From Spirosomataceae bacterium TFI 002 (lineage in GTDB: Bacteria; Bacteroidota; Bacteroidia; Cytophagales; Spirosomataceae): a stretch of 64,000 nt of DNA. The stretch covers positions 992,001-1,056,000 of the forward strand of contig LT907983.1 in NCBI GenBank assembly GCA_900230115.1. Reading direction: 5' to 3'. Shown one piece after another: positions 43,978-52,935 of this stretch (its first letter is position 1; each line of letters opens with the position of its first letter). The notes beneath the pieces were generated by a model. It did no database searches, had not been told where the DNA came from, and was given only the letters and a program-made list of their open reading frames with translations. Both the position numbers and the translations under genes were made by a program.

Positions 43978-46497
43978 ATGTTAAGACCATTTCTAGGTAA
44001 TATAGGCCACGGATTTGTAGTATTATCTTTCGTTTTCTCGCTTATAGCGACTTATTTTTTCTTTCTTGACTCCAAAAAAGAAAATAACTTTTTTACTTGG
44101 GCAAAACGTGCGTTTTGGATCCAAAGCATTGCCACAGTAGGAATTTGCGTGAGTTTATTCCTTATTATTTTCAATCATTATTTTGAATACCATTATGCTT
44201 GGGATAATGCTTCTCTAAGCCTACCTCTCGGGTATGCCATATCCTGTTTTTGGCAGGATCAAGAGGGCAGTTTCCTACTATGGATGTTTTGGAATGCTAT
44301 AGTTGGAGTGTTTTTACTTTTTACTTTTTCAAAAGGTAAGAAGAAAGCCTTTGCCGATAACTTACACAGCCCTACAATGGTGGTAATAAGTGCAATTCAA
44401 GCATTTCTTGCCTCTATGATCTTAGGTGTCGTATTTTTTAGCGAATTGAAAATTGGAAGCTCTCCATTTTTACTTCTAAGGCAATCAATGCCAGATCTAC
44501 AATTATGGGCCACTAATCCTGACTTTATACCTAAAGATGGAAATGGTCTAAATCCATTACTTCAAAACTACTGGATGGTTATACACCCTCCTACCCTATT
44601 CCTAGGCTTTAGTTTAACGATGGTGCCTTTCGCTATGGCAATTGCATCGCTTTGGAAGAAGGATTATAAAAGCTGGTTAAAATTAGCTCTACCTTGGTCA
44701 CTTGTAGCAGCAGTTGTGTTGGGTACAGGTATTATCATGGGAGGAGTTTGGGCCTATGAAACCTTGAACTTTGGCGGATATTGGAATTGGGATCCTGTTG
44801 AAAATGCCGTTTATGTTCCTTGGATCATATTAGTGGCTGCTTTTCATACCTTATTTCTAGCCCAAAAGAGCAGTACGGCACTTAAGTATTCATACATACT
44901 TATTATCGCACAATTCATTCTTATTCTTTATTCTACGTTTTTGACTCGAAGCGGTATTTTAGGAAATGCTTCTGTTCACTCTTTTACGGACCTTGGCTTA
45001 TCAGGTCAATTATTAATTTACCTTTTAACTTTTGTTGTTTTGGCGATTGTTTTAATCGCTATAAGATGGAAAGATTTACCTCGAGACCAAAAAGAACTCG
45101 ATACTCACACACCCGACTTTTGGGTTTTCATGGGTGTATTAACTCTCTCTCTGGCAGCTTTTCAAGTTATTTTAACAACTTCAATTCCAGTTTACAACGC
45201 AATTGCAGAAGGCTTAGGGTTTGACCTAAACTGGGCAATGCCTACCGATCCTATTGCTCACTTCACCAGTTTTCAGATGTGGCTATTTATAGTTGCAATT
45301 GCCCTTACTGGTCTTGGACAATATTTCTGGTGGAGAAGGATAACTTCAAAAAAACTAAATGAACTAATAGCACCCTTGATTATTACTCTTCTGGTTTCAT
45401 CTATTGCTATTATTTTGACAAAAATTAATGATTGGAAATATATCATTCTCCTTACAGCTTCGATTTTTGGACTAGTATGTAATTTAAGTATCCTAACTGA
45501 CCTATTTAAGGGTAAATTCAAAGTTGCTGGAGGAGTAATTGCCCATGTTGGTGTAGGTCTAATGTTGCTAGGAATTATGTTTTCGTCAGCCTATGAAAGA
45601 ACTATTTCTATCAACATGACAGGAAATCAAATATTTTCAGACTCCGAAAAAGAAAGTAGAGAAAATGTACTACTTTGGCTCAATCGCCCACTTAAAATGG
45701 GTGACTTCACTTTAGATTATCGTGGGGAATTTGTTGATGTTAGAGGTGTTCCTGGTTACATTGAAAAGAAATATGTAAAACCGATAATTGGAAGTGGTTT
45801 CAAAGGCCTAGCCCTTGCACCTATCACTGACAATAACGATACATTGGTCAATCGCTTCGATACACTAGCTTACGAGGCAGAAAACACCTACTACCAAGTA
45901 GCTTATTCAGACTCCAAAGGAAATGAATTTAACCTGTATCCACGTTTTCAAGTAAACGAAAGCATGGGAAATGTAGCTTCTCCAGACATTAAACAATTTT
46001 GGAATAGAGATATTTACTCACATGTCACATACGTTACTCGTGAACAAGATAAGGAGTGGTCAGCTCCAATGGACTACAATGTGGCATTAAGAGATACATT
46101 TTTCCTAAATGATTATGTAGCTATTTTGGACGACGTTGTGGGAGTTAACGAAATAGATGGTATGGAGCTAAAAGAAGGCGATGCTGCAGCAGTGGCGATC
46201 TTGAGACTTTTAGAGCGTGACGGTGAAAAAATAATGAAACCAACATTTGTGATCAAGGAGGGTCAAGTATGGAGCAAACCAGTGGTTAGTAACGAACTGG
46301 GAGTAAAAGCTCAGCTTTCGCGTATTGACCCTGTTAGTGGACTTTTCACCTTCTCCATAAGTAGAAGTGAAAGAGAATATATCGTCCTAAAAGTAATAGA
46401 AAAACCCCTTATCAATCTACTTTGGTTGGGTATCATTCTACTTATTATTGGAATTACAGTTTCAGCTGTTAGAAGATTTCAAATAGCTTTCAAGTAG
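43978..46497 (+). CDS. cytochrome c biogenesis protein, CcmF/CcsA-type heme lyase
   Basis: Polytopic inner-membrane protein of 839 residues from the ATG at 43978 (MLRPFLGNIGHGFVVLS); the frame continues upstream only to a TTG. About 14-15 membrane segments are visible. The heme-handling WWD region reads FGGYWNWDPVENAVYVPW, and the N-terminal half has SCFWQDQEGSFLLWMFWN, both diagnostic of CcmF. A periplasmic domain of about 270 residues lies near the C-terminus, closed by a last membrane helix (LLWLGIILLIIGITVSAV). It attaches heme to apocytochrome c. Two thioredoxin proteins are divergently transcribed next to it and could keep the apocytochrome cysteines reduced. Confidence 0.93.
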   Translation: MLRPFLGNIGHGFVVLSFVFSLIATYFFFLDSKKENNFFTWAKRAFWIQSIATVGICVSLFLIIFNHYFEYHYAWDNASLSLPLGYAISCFWQDQEGSFLLWMFWNAIVGVFLLFTFSKGKKKAFADNLHSPTMVVISAIQAFLASMILGVVFFSELKIGSSPFLLLRQSMPDLQLWATNPDFIPKDGNGLNPLLQNYWMVIHPPTLFLGFSLTMVPFAMAIASLWKKDYKSWLKLALPWSLVAAVVLGTGIIMGGVWAYETLNFGGYWNWDPVENAVYVPWIILVAAFHTLFLAQKSSTALKYSYILIIAQFILILYSTFLTRSGILGNASVHSFTDLGLSGQLLIYLLTFVVLAIVLIAIRWKDLPRDQKELDTHTPDFWVFMGVLTLSLAAFQVILTTSIPVYNAIAEGLGFDLNWAMPTDPIAHFTSFQMWLFIVAIALTGLGQYFWWRRITSKKLNELIAPLIITLLVSSIAIILTKINDWKYIILLTASIFGLVCNLSILTDLFKGKFKVAGGVIAHVGVGLMLLGIMFSSAYERTISINMTGNQIFSDSEKESRENVLLWLNRPLKMGDFTLDYRGEFVDVRGVPGYIEKKYVKPIIGSGFKGLALAPITDNNDTLVNRFDTLAYEAENTYYQVAYSDSKGNEFNLYPRFQVNESMGNVASPDIKQFWNRDIYSHVTYVTREQDKEWSAPMDYNVALRDTFFLNDYVAILDDVVGVNEIDGMELKEGDAAAVAILRLLERDGEKIMKPTFVIKEGQVWSKPVVSNELGVKAQLSRIDPVSGLFTFSISRSEREYIVLKVIEKPLINLLWLGIILLIIGITVSAVRRFQIAFK

Positions 46498-46520
46498 AGC
46501 TAAATAAAAGCTATTGCAAA

Positions 46521-46551
46521 AAAATGACGTCCACATAATGGGCGTCATTTT
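46521..46551 (+). terminator. intrinsic terminator of the CcmF-type gene
   Basis: A 9-bp stem (aaaatgacg with cgtcatttt) followed by a T-run, 24 bases after the stop codon. Confidence 0.85.
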
Positions 46552-46743
46552 TTTTGAGATTATGATCTATTTGAAATAGATACATTATTAATTATATTTC
46601 TAAGGATTTTCTATTTTAATGTTAATCTAAGTGGAATTAGCCAATCAGTAAAAATGAGCTATATCTTTTCACAGACAATTTCTAACTCATAACGAAAGGG
46701 TTTCTCAGCTCGTAAAAATGAAATTTAAGAGCTTAGTAAAGTA

Positions 46744-47421
46744 TCACTTCCCTGGCAAAGGAGCTCCCACTGCTACAGCACAATCATGGCCAGGCTTCCC
46801 ATGAGCCGGATTTACTTTTAAGTTTGCACCAAAATTCGGGATTGAAGCACCAGCACTAATTGCCTGTGGTTCGGTTTGAATAGTAGTTGAATTAGTAGCA
46901 GCTGTTGTTGTTTTCGGAGTTGATCCGTCCAAAGGAGCACCTACAGCAACTGCACAGTCATGACCTGGTTGACCATGTGCTGGATTAATTTTTAAATTAG
47001 GCGTTAAATTGGGAGTAGAAGCAACTAAGGGTTGAGATTCTGTTGGGACATTTACGGCAGCTGTTGTAGGAACAGATGAAGCTGCTTTGTTTAAAGGGGC
47101 TCCAACAGCCACAGCACAATCATGACCTGGTTGACCATGTGCTGGATTAATCCCAGTTGTACTTGGGCTCAAAAATTGACCAGTCATCGTTGGAGGATAA
47201 TACACCGTTCCGGATGTTTGGTCTACACTTCCTGACGCACTAGTCGTAGGAGGAGGAACAATCACATTACTTGCAGGGACGGTAGTCGTACTACTTTCTA
47301 TTGAGGATGACTGCAAACCATTGTCAGAGTTACAGGCAACCATACCTAAAAATATAAAACTAGATAGTGATAGAGTGCCCTTACGAATTGTCATATTATT
47401 AAGAAATTGTTTCATGATCAT
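46744..47421 (-). CDS. lipoprotein with three HGQPGHDC repeats
   Basis: 225 residues. A lipoprotein signal ends at GMVAC (Cys30 from the first Met; Met10 is an equally good start). The mature protein is Thr/Ser/Pro-rich and disordered, and carries three near-identical 20-residue units, at about 91-110, 144-163 and 203-222, with consensus NPAHGQPGHDCAVAVGAPL. Each unit holds two His, one Asp and one Cys, which could bind metal. Single copies of this motif occur at the ends of other Bacteroidota proteins, as I recall, and have no known function. Spacers are unrelated in sequence and 33-39 residues long. I cannot assign a role; it is probably exposed on the outer membrane or in the periplasm. 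It lies just downstream of the ATP synthase run but beyond its terminator. Confidence 0.75.
   Translation of the reverse strand: MIMKQFLNNMTIRKGTLSLSSFIFLGMVACNSDNGLQSSSIESSTTTVPASNVIVPPPTTSASGSVDQTSGTVYYPPTMTGQFLSPSTTGINPAHGQPGHDCAVAVGAPLNKAASSVPTTAAVNVPTESQPLVASTPNLTPNLKINPAHGQPGHDCAVAVGAPLDGSTPKTTTAATNSTTIQTEPQAISAGASIPNFGANLKVNPAHGKPGHDCAVAVGAPLPGK
46755..47152 (-). repeat. three coding repeats of about 57 bases
   Basis: The three units encoding the NPAHGQPGHDCAVAVGAPL block lie at about 46755-46811, 46934-46990 and 47096-47152. The first two from the protein N-terminus (at 47096 and 46934) are almost identical in DNA, and the last differs by a Gln-to-Lys change and several silent changes. 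This argues for internal duplication with selection on the protein sequence. Confidence 0.85.
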
Positions 47422-47626
47422 ATAAATACAATAATAAAGCCAAGATTTGGATTCTTAAATTTAAGCAAAATTGAGAAGGCATAAAAATATACCAGTTATA
47501 ATGGCTCTACTAAGACTTTATGCAATATTCTGAAAGACATTTTACCGAATTGAAAACAATCGACAAGCCCAAGAGTATAATTGTGATAATTTTAATACAA
47601 TTCTTGACTGGCATAAAAAGAAAAAA

Positions 47627-47643
47627 CCTCCGAAAATCGGAGG
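47627..47643 (-). terminator. intrinsic terminator after atpH
   Basis: A 7-bp GC-rich stem (cctccga with tcggagg, loop of 3). The A-run at 47621-47626 gives the T-tail on the minus strand. It lies about 40 bases past the atpH stop and closes the ATP synthase run. Confidence 0.88.
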
Positions 47644-47681
47644 CCTTTCTCAACTTTATAGCCATGAAAACTAATAATCGT

Positions 47682-48215
47682 CTAAGCTAATTCTAGCTTT
47701 AATTCGTTTAATCTCTTTCTAATTGAGGTGTCTATTTGGGTATCTCCTACCTTTAAAACATATCCTCCAATTAGATTTGCATCTATTTTCTCAACCAGCT
47801 TTACTGTTTTGCCAGTTGCATCTTTCACTATCTTTAAAAACTCACTTCTTTGATCATCTGTAAGTTCTTCTACTGAAATAACTGTCGCAATCTCTATTTT
47901 ATTGAGTTCATTATATAATTTATTAAACTCAATTGCGATTGGATAAATCAGTTTCTCTCTGTTCTTCCTTGTTAAGACGTCGAAGATCGAGAAAGTCACT
48001 TTATTTACATTATTTTTGAAAATTTTATTTAAAATCTTCGATTTATCGTCGTGACGCACGATTGGGTTGGCCATTACAGCCATAAATTCTCTATCCGCTT
48101 TACAAACATCTAGAAAATAAGTCATATCTGCACTGACCTCTTCAACTACTTTTTGCTCAATCGCAAAATCGATAAGTGCTTTGGCATATCTATAGGCTAC
48201 TACTGACTCACTCAT
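47682..48215 (-). CDS. atpH: ATP synthase F1 subunit delta
   Basis: Stator subunit of 177 residues, linking the peripheral stalk b subunit to the F1 head. The N-terminal helical bundle begins VVAYRYAKALIDFAIEQ, and the C-terminal part has the family signature IDANLIGGYVLKVGDTQIDTS (quoted by GGYVLKVGDTQID). Length is normal. It is the last gene of this run: the alpha and gamma genes that commonly follow are missing and a terminator comes instead. The gap to atpF is 36 bases. Confidence 0.96.
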   Translation of the reverse strand: MSESVVAYRYAKALIDFAIEQKVVEEVSADMTYFLDVCKADREFMAVMANPIVRHDDKSKILNKIFKNNVNKVTFSIFDVLTRKNREKLIYPIAIEFNKLYNELNKIEIATVISVEELTDDQRSEFLKIVKDATGKTVKLVEKIDANLIGGYVLKVGDTQIDTSIRKRLNELKLELA

Positions 48216-48251
48216 AATATTCTTTCTAGCTGATAACAGCCAATTTGGATT

Positions 48252-48746
48252 TTAGTTTAAATTCGCTTGACTTATCAAGTCCGATACCAATGTTTGTTGA
48301 GACTTTTTATCAGTTAATTCTTTTCTAATTAACTTCTCAGCAATCGAAATAGATATATCAGCAACTTCCTTACGCAGGTTATCTACCATTATAGTACGCT
48401 CCTGATTCAAAGTCTCACGAGTATCTGCAATGATACGTGCACCTTCTGTCTTCGCAGTTTCTTGTGCTTCAGATATCATTCTATTCGAAGTTTCTCTCGC
48501 TTCAGCCAAAATCTTATCTCTTTCTTTTCTAGCTTCAGCCAATTGATTTTCATTATCAGCTTTCAACTTTGCCATTTCGGCACGAGTTTCTTCTGCCATT
48601 TTAAGAGCAGATTCAATTTCATTTTCTCTATCTGAAAGAGCTGAAAGTATAGGCTTCCATGCAAATTTTCTAAGAATAAGAAAAAGTGAAGTAAAGATCA
48701 ATAACTGCCAAAAAATCAGACCTACTGCTGGGGTTAATAATTCCAT
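48252..48746 (-). CDS. atpF: ATP synthase Fo subunit b
   Basis: Peripheral stalk subunit of 164 residues. One N-terminal membrane segment (about 7-24, GLIFWQLLIFTSLFLILRKF) is followed by a long charged helix with LSDRENEIESALKMAEETRAEM (quoted by its ends) that dimerises as a right-handed coiled coil and binds delta. Standard length and position between c and delta. Confidence 0.96.
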   Translation of the reverse strand: MELLTPAVGLIFWQLLIFTSLFLILRKFAWKPILSALSDRENEIESALKMAEETRAEMAKLKADNENQLAEARKERDKILAEARETSNRMISEAQETAKTEGARIIADTRETLNQERTIMVDNLRKEVADISISIAEKLIRKELTDKKSQQTLVSDLISQANLN

Positions 48747-48832
48747 GATTTATATTTATTCTAAAAGTATTTCAAAAGATAAAGTTTTGTTCTGACACCT
48801 AATGTGAACAGAACAAAACTTTGGGCAAAAAA

Positions 48833-49102
<270 letters not shown>

Positions 49103-49129
49103 TTATATAGTTAAAAAATAAAACACAAA

Positions 49130-50191
49130 TTAATGATCGTGATGCTCTTCTATAGCCGATCCAATATACATAGAGGACAATAAAGTGAAAATGTAAGCTT
49201 GAATAAAAGCTACAATTATCTCAATCATACTCATGAACGTACCAATAACACCAACTCCTGCACCAACACCCCAGCTTTTGAACATGAATATAATTCCAAT
49301 AAAGCTCAAGATGATAATGTGACCTCCTGTAATGTTTGCAAATAAACGAATCGTTAAAGATGCTGGCTTCATAAAAACACCAATAACTTCAATAACCCAA
49401 AAAAGTGGCTTCAACCATCCCGGTACTCCTGGAGGTGCTACTATGTGCATCCAATAGTTCTTATTTGCTTTGATATGAACAATCACAAATGTTATTAAAG
49501 CAAGTGTTAATGTTACTGCAATATTTCCAGACAAGTTTGCTGCACCTGGAGTAAGACCCATCAAGTTGTTTACCAAAATAAAGAAAAACAATGTAAGCAT
49601 ATAAGGAAGGTATCCTTCATACTTAGGTCCAATACTCGGCTTAATCACCTCATCACGAATCGTTAAAATTACAGGTTCAAGAAATGACTGAATTCCAGAT
49701 GGAGCTTTTCCTTTATTCTTTTGGTAGCCTTTACTAACTAAAAGAAATACTACAATTAATATCAAAGCACTTAAAATAAGTGAAGCCACATTCTTTGTAA
49801 TGGAAAAATCCAATGGATGTACACTTTCGTCTACAACCCCAGCTTCATTAACTCTTACAATATGTTCGTGCTGATTTTGATATCCATTATATACTTGCCC
49901 ATGATCTAACTTGCTTGAAGAAAATACCTCAAGACCCCTATCTGCTGTATACAATATAATAGGAAGCGGTATTTTCACACCATGTGCAAACTCCCAACCA
50001 TGCTCATCTAATATGTGATGCATGATCATTCCGCCCATATCGAAAGGTTTCTCATCGTGCAAAGCCTCTACGACATTGCCATGATGTTGGGTAACATGTT
50101 CAGTTTGACCTTCTTTATGCTCCTCCTGAGCAGAAACCGAAACTATGTAAAATACTGATAATGTAAGTGTTAGAAGTAGTCTTTTAATCAT
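49130..50191 (-). CDS. atpB: ATP synthase Fo subunit a
   Basis: Proton-channel subunit of 353 residues. Unlike the E. coli protein it has a cleavable signal peptide (ending VSVSAQ) and a His/Glu-rich periplasmic N-terminal extension of about 110 residues, which is common in Bacteroidota. The membrane part has the essential Arg in KPASLTIRLFANITGG and conserved polar residues in the last helix (FIQAYIFTLLSSMYI). The C-terminus is IGSAIEEHHDH. It follows the AtpI-position gene by 27 bases and precedes atpE by 39. Confidence 0.96.
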   Translation of the reverse strand: MIKRLLLTLTLSVFYIVSVSAQEEHKEGQTEHVTQHHGNVVEALHDEKPFDMGGMIMHHILDEHGWEFAHGVKIPLPIILYTADRGLEVFSSSKLDHGQVYNGYQNQHEHIVRVNEAGVVDESVHPLDFSITKNVASLILSALILIVVFLLVSKGYQKNKGKAPSGIQSFLEPVILTIRDEVIKPSIGPKYEGYLPYMLTLFFFILVNNLMGLTPGAANLSGNIAVTLTLALITFVIVHIKANKNYWMHIVAPPGVPGWLKPLFWVIEVIGVFMKPASLTIRLFANITGGHIIILSFIGIIFMFKSWGVGAGVGVIGTFMSMIEIIVAFIQAYIFTLLSSMYIGSAIEEHHDH

Positions 50192-50218
50192 CTCTATCTT
50201 TAAATTAGAAAAGACGCA

Positions 50219-50590
50219 TTACCGTCTCTCTGAAAATCGCCGCAAGGTACGATATAAATTATTGATTTCAAACACGGTAAAACATAAATATAATGCAAAA
50301 AAGTTAAGCACAAAAAGAATTGGTTTTTCGTGCCCCAACAAAATGAAAGTTGTAATGAAAATCAAACTCCCAATCATTCGTATTACAGTGAATGTAAGGT
50401 AATATTCGATAAATTTCTCCCCTGAGTTGACCAAACCTGCCTTATTTAGCAAATCGAGTAAATAGGAAAGTGCTGAAAAGAAAACCAGCATATACCATTT
50501 AGATGAGTCCAAAAAAGCTACTGGCCCAAAGTAATCAGCTAAAAAAAATGCAATTGCTATCAAACCAATTAAATAGACTGTTTTCTTCAT
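50219..50590 (-). CDS. small membrane protein at the AtpI position of the ATP synthase run
   Basis: 123 residues with about four membrane segments (5-22, 33-47, 66-86, 91-110). It is the first gene of the run ahead of atpB, the place usually held by atpI/atpZ-type genes thought to help c-ring assembly or magnesium supply. The sequence has no clear AtpI signature, so assignment is by position and topology only. It ends with a basic tail (NLYRTLRRFSERR). Confidence 0.65.
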   Translation of the reverse strand: MKKTVYLIGLIAIAFFLADYFGPVAFLDSSKWYMLVFFSALSYLLDLLNKAGLVNSGEKFIEYYLTFTVIRMIGSLIFITTFILLGHEKPILFVLNFFALYLCFTVFEINNLYRTLRRFSERR

Positions 50591-50922
50591 TTTCTGACTA
50601 CAAATAATGTATCTTCCAAATGAAAATTAACCATTTGAAGTGAATTGCAAATATAAAACAATTGATTCCAATAGCAGTAAAACAAAGATTTGAAAAAGAT
50701 TAAAAAAAAGAACACCTTTCTCCTTTGTAATATTCCAAGATTTTTTGAGCCATTTACAGACTGACTATCTAAAGACATTGAACAAAAATAAGATGCAAAT
50801 TTTTACACAACTATTTCCTGAAAAAAACTTCAATGAAAGGTCTTTTTTAGGAGGCTCAATTGATTAGCTTTGTACCCCTGAAAATAAAATGAATCGAGTT
50901 CTCTCATATAACTGTAACCCAT
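50591..50922. other. intergenic region between the divergent ATP synthase run and dnaA
   Basis: AT-rich, 332 bases. It should hold the promoters of both directions. On the plus strand a TAgcTTTG -7 element is at 50865-50872. A 63-codon frame on the minus strand (50587-50778) has no protein-like features. No cluster of DnaA boxes is seen, so it is not an obvious origin. Confidence 0.6.
50865..50872 (+). promoter_or_regulatory. -7 promoter element upstream of dnaA
   Basis: TAGCTTTG fits TAnnTTTG exactly, with a T-run (50843-50848) about 18 bases upstream standing in for the -33 element. It lies 51 bases before the proposed dnaA start. Confidence 0.45.
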
Positions 50923-52368
50923 TTGACCTCCGAATTAGTGGCTAACGAAGCCAACATAGCATGGCAAAACTGCCTTAAGATAATAAAGGAAAATGTCTCA
51001 CAGCAAAGTTTCAAAACTTGGTTTGAGCCAATAATCCCATATCGTCTTATTGGTCAGAAATTGATCATACAAGTACCAAGTCAATTTTTTTATGAATGGC
51101 TTGAAGACCATTATGTTCAGTTACTCCGAAAAGCTTTGGATTACTCATTGGGAAAAAATGGTCAACTAGAGTACTCTATAATAGTTGACAGTGGTAGTAA
51201 GGCGAAAAATGAGCCAACAATTTCTGTAGAGGCTCCAAAGCCAGAAAAAGAAAAACCTAGAAATTCTTTTTCTAATGATAAAAGCTCAGAAACGATAAAG
51301 AATCCATTTAACCTTAAAGCTCTTGAAGATAATGGTATCGATTCTTGCCTAAATCCAAATTACCATTTTTCTAATTTTATAGAAGGAGACTGCAACAGAC
51401 TTGCTAGAGCAGCGAGTTTCGCTGTTGGAGAGAGGCCAAGTTTATCATCTTTCAACCCACTTATGATTTATGGTGGGGTTGGTTTGGGTAAAACTCACTT
51501 AGTTCAAGCGATTGGTAATCATATAAAAATGAGCCAAAAAGGTAAAGAACTATTTGTATTATATGTTTCGTCTGAAAAATTCACCAGTCAATTTATAAAT
51601 TCTATTAGAGAAAACAGCTTGCAAGACTTTATGTCATTTTATATGCAAGTTGATGTATTGATAATAGATGACGTTCAATTTTTATCAGGAAAAGAAAAGA
51701 CACAAGAATCTTTTTTCCATATTTTCAATCATTTGCACCAAAATGGAAAGCAAATAGTAATGACTTCCGACCGTCCTCCTCGTGACTTAGTGGGAATGGA
51801 AGACAGGTTGCTTTCAAGGTTTAAGTGGGGCCTTACAGCCGACCTGCAATCGCCAGATCTAGAAACTCGCATCGCGATTATTCAGAAGAAAATTGAGGAT
51901 GAAGGTATAGATGTAGCATTTGAAGTTATTGAATACTTAGCTCACAGCATTGAATCTAATGTTCGTGAACTTGAAGGAGTAATGATTTCACTTATTGCAC
52001 AAGCCTCACTGATGCGTAAAACTATCACACTTGAGCTTGCAAAAACTACGCTTAATCATATAGTTGCAGAAAACGAAAAAGAGGTAAACATTGACAATAT
52101 CATGTCAACTGTTGCTGAAGAATACGATGTTAGAATAAGCGATTTGAAAAGTAAATCAAGGCTAAGGAATTTTGTAATACCTAGGCAAGTTGCAATGTTT
52201 CTTACTAAAGAACATACTTCCCTTTCTTTAAAAATGATCGGATATCATTTTGGAGGCAGAGACCACAGTACAGTAATTCATGCAATTCAGACAATTAATG
52301 ACCTTTCTGAAGTAGATAAAGAATTGGCTACTAAGGTCAATAAGCTAAGACTGATGTTTAAGCGTTAA
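50923..52368 (+). CDS. dnaA: chromosomal replication initiator DnaA
   Basis: Origin-binding AAA+ ATPase of 481 residues. Domain I (1-85) has WQNCLKIIKENVSQQSFKTWFEPI; a linker rich in Lys/Glu/Pro follows to about 135. Domain III has Walker A GGVGLGKTHL, Walker B LIIDDVQFLSGK and sensor regions. Domain IV carries the DnaA-box-binding helix (SLSLKMIGYHFGGRDHSTVIHA, quoted by GGRDHSTVIHA). The in-frame stop at 50890 leaves no ATG before domain I; the start is TTG at 50923 or GTG at 50938. The rare start may limit DnaA synthesis. The last 24 bases overlap coaE on the other strand. Confidence 0.96.
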   Translation: MTSELVANEANIAWQNCLKIIKENVSQQSFKTWFEPIIPYRLIGQKLIIQVPSQFFYEWLEDHYVQLLRKALDYSLGKNGQLEYSIIVDSGSKAKNEPTISVEAPKPEKEKPRNSFSNDKSSETIKNPFNLKALEDNGIDSCLNPNYHFSNFIEGDCNRLARAASFAVGERPSLSSFNPLMIYGGVGLGKTHLVQAIGNHIKMSQKGKELFVLYVSSEKFTSQFINSIRENSLQDFMSFYMQVDVLIIDDVQFLSGKEKTQESFFHIFNHLHQNGKQIVMTSDRPPRDLVGMEDRLLSRFKWGLTADLQSPDLETRIAIIQKKIEDEGIDVAFEVIEYLAHSIESNVRELEGVMISLIAQASLMRKTITLELAKTTLNHIVAENEKEVNIDNIMSTVAEEYDVRISDLKSKSRLRNFVIPRQVAMFLTKEHTSLSLKMIGYHFGGRDHSTVIHAIQTINDLSEVDKELATKVNKLRLMFKR

Positions 52369-52935
52369 TAACAATTGCTTATGAATATCAAGTACTTGTG
52401 GAATTACTAAGTCTTGATTTCCATTCTTAATCTCAAAGCTTGATATTTCTGCAAAGTACTCATTACTACTTTGTTTAGATATTATAGCGAGAATATCACT
52501 TTCGCTTCTATGTTTGTCACGTTGTAAAACTCGATTTAAGCGAACGGAAGAAGGTGCAGTTACATTTATAATATAATCCGCAGAATCCTTACCCATAATT
52601 GCTGCTTCCTTAATCACATAAGGAAAACTTCCTTTCGCTTTACACCATAGCTCCCAATCTAAACCTACTCTTGGATGTACTATTTTATTAAGTTTTTTCA
52701 AAAGTTTTTGATTTGCAAATACTTGCTGAGCAACCCATTTTGAGTTATAAAAACCACCCAAGTAAGAATTATCCCCCAAAAGCTCTTTTATATAGTTAAT
52801 CAGTTGAGCATCGTTATTAATGAGCCACTTCGCCCTTTTATCTGCCCCATAAATAGGAATACCTAATAGAGAGAAGACTTGTGCAACCGTTGTTTTACCT
52901 GTACCAATACCACCTGTTAATCCTACTTTAAGCAT
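52345..52935 (-). CDS. coaE: dephospho-CoA kinase
   Basis: Last enzyme of coenzyme A synthesis, 196 residues. P-loop GGIGTGKTT (8-16), the ADKRAKWL lid-side segment near residue 31, and HPRVGLDWELW corresponding to the CoA-domain HP motif. Length is normal. Its end runs 24 bases into dnaA (convergent), and its start overlaps the end of the glycosyltransferase gene by eight bases, so it belongs to the run YbaB - glycosyltransferase - coaE. Confidence 0.94.
   Translation of the reverse strand: MLKVGLTGGIGTGKTTVAQVFSLLGIPIYGADKRAKWLINNDAQLINYIKELLGDNSYLGGFYNSKWVAQQVFANQKLLKKLNKIVHPRVGLDWELWCKAKGSFPYVIKEAAIMGKDSADYIINVTAPSSVRLNRVLQRDKHRSESDILAIISKQSSNEYFAEISSFEIKNGNQDLVIPQVLDIHKQLLLTLKHQS

Noticed and set aside
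50587-50778. 63-codon frame on the minus strand ahead of the AtpI-position gene
   Set aside because: Composition is that of AT-rich intergenic DNA, it has no protein-like pattern or AtpZ signature, and it overlaps the likely promoter of the ATP synthase run.
50779-50922. Possible replication origin next to dnaA
   Set aside because: No TTATCCACA-type boxes cluster here; the only near match (tttttacaca) has two mismatches.
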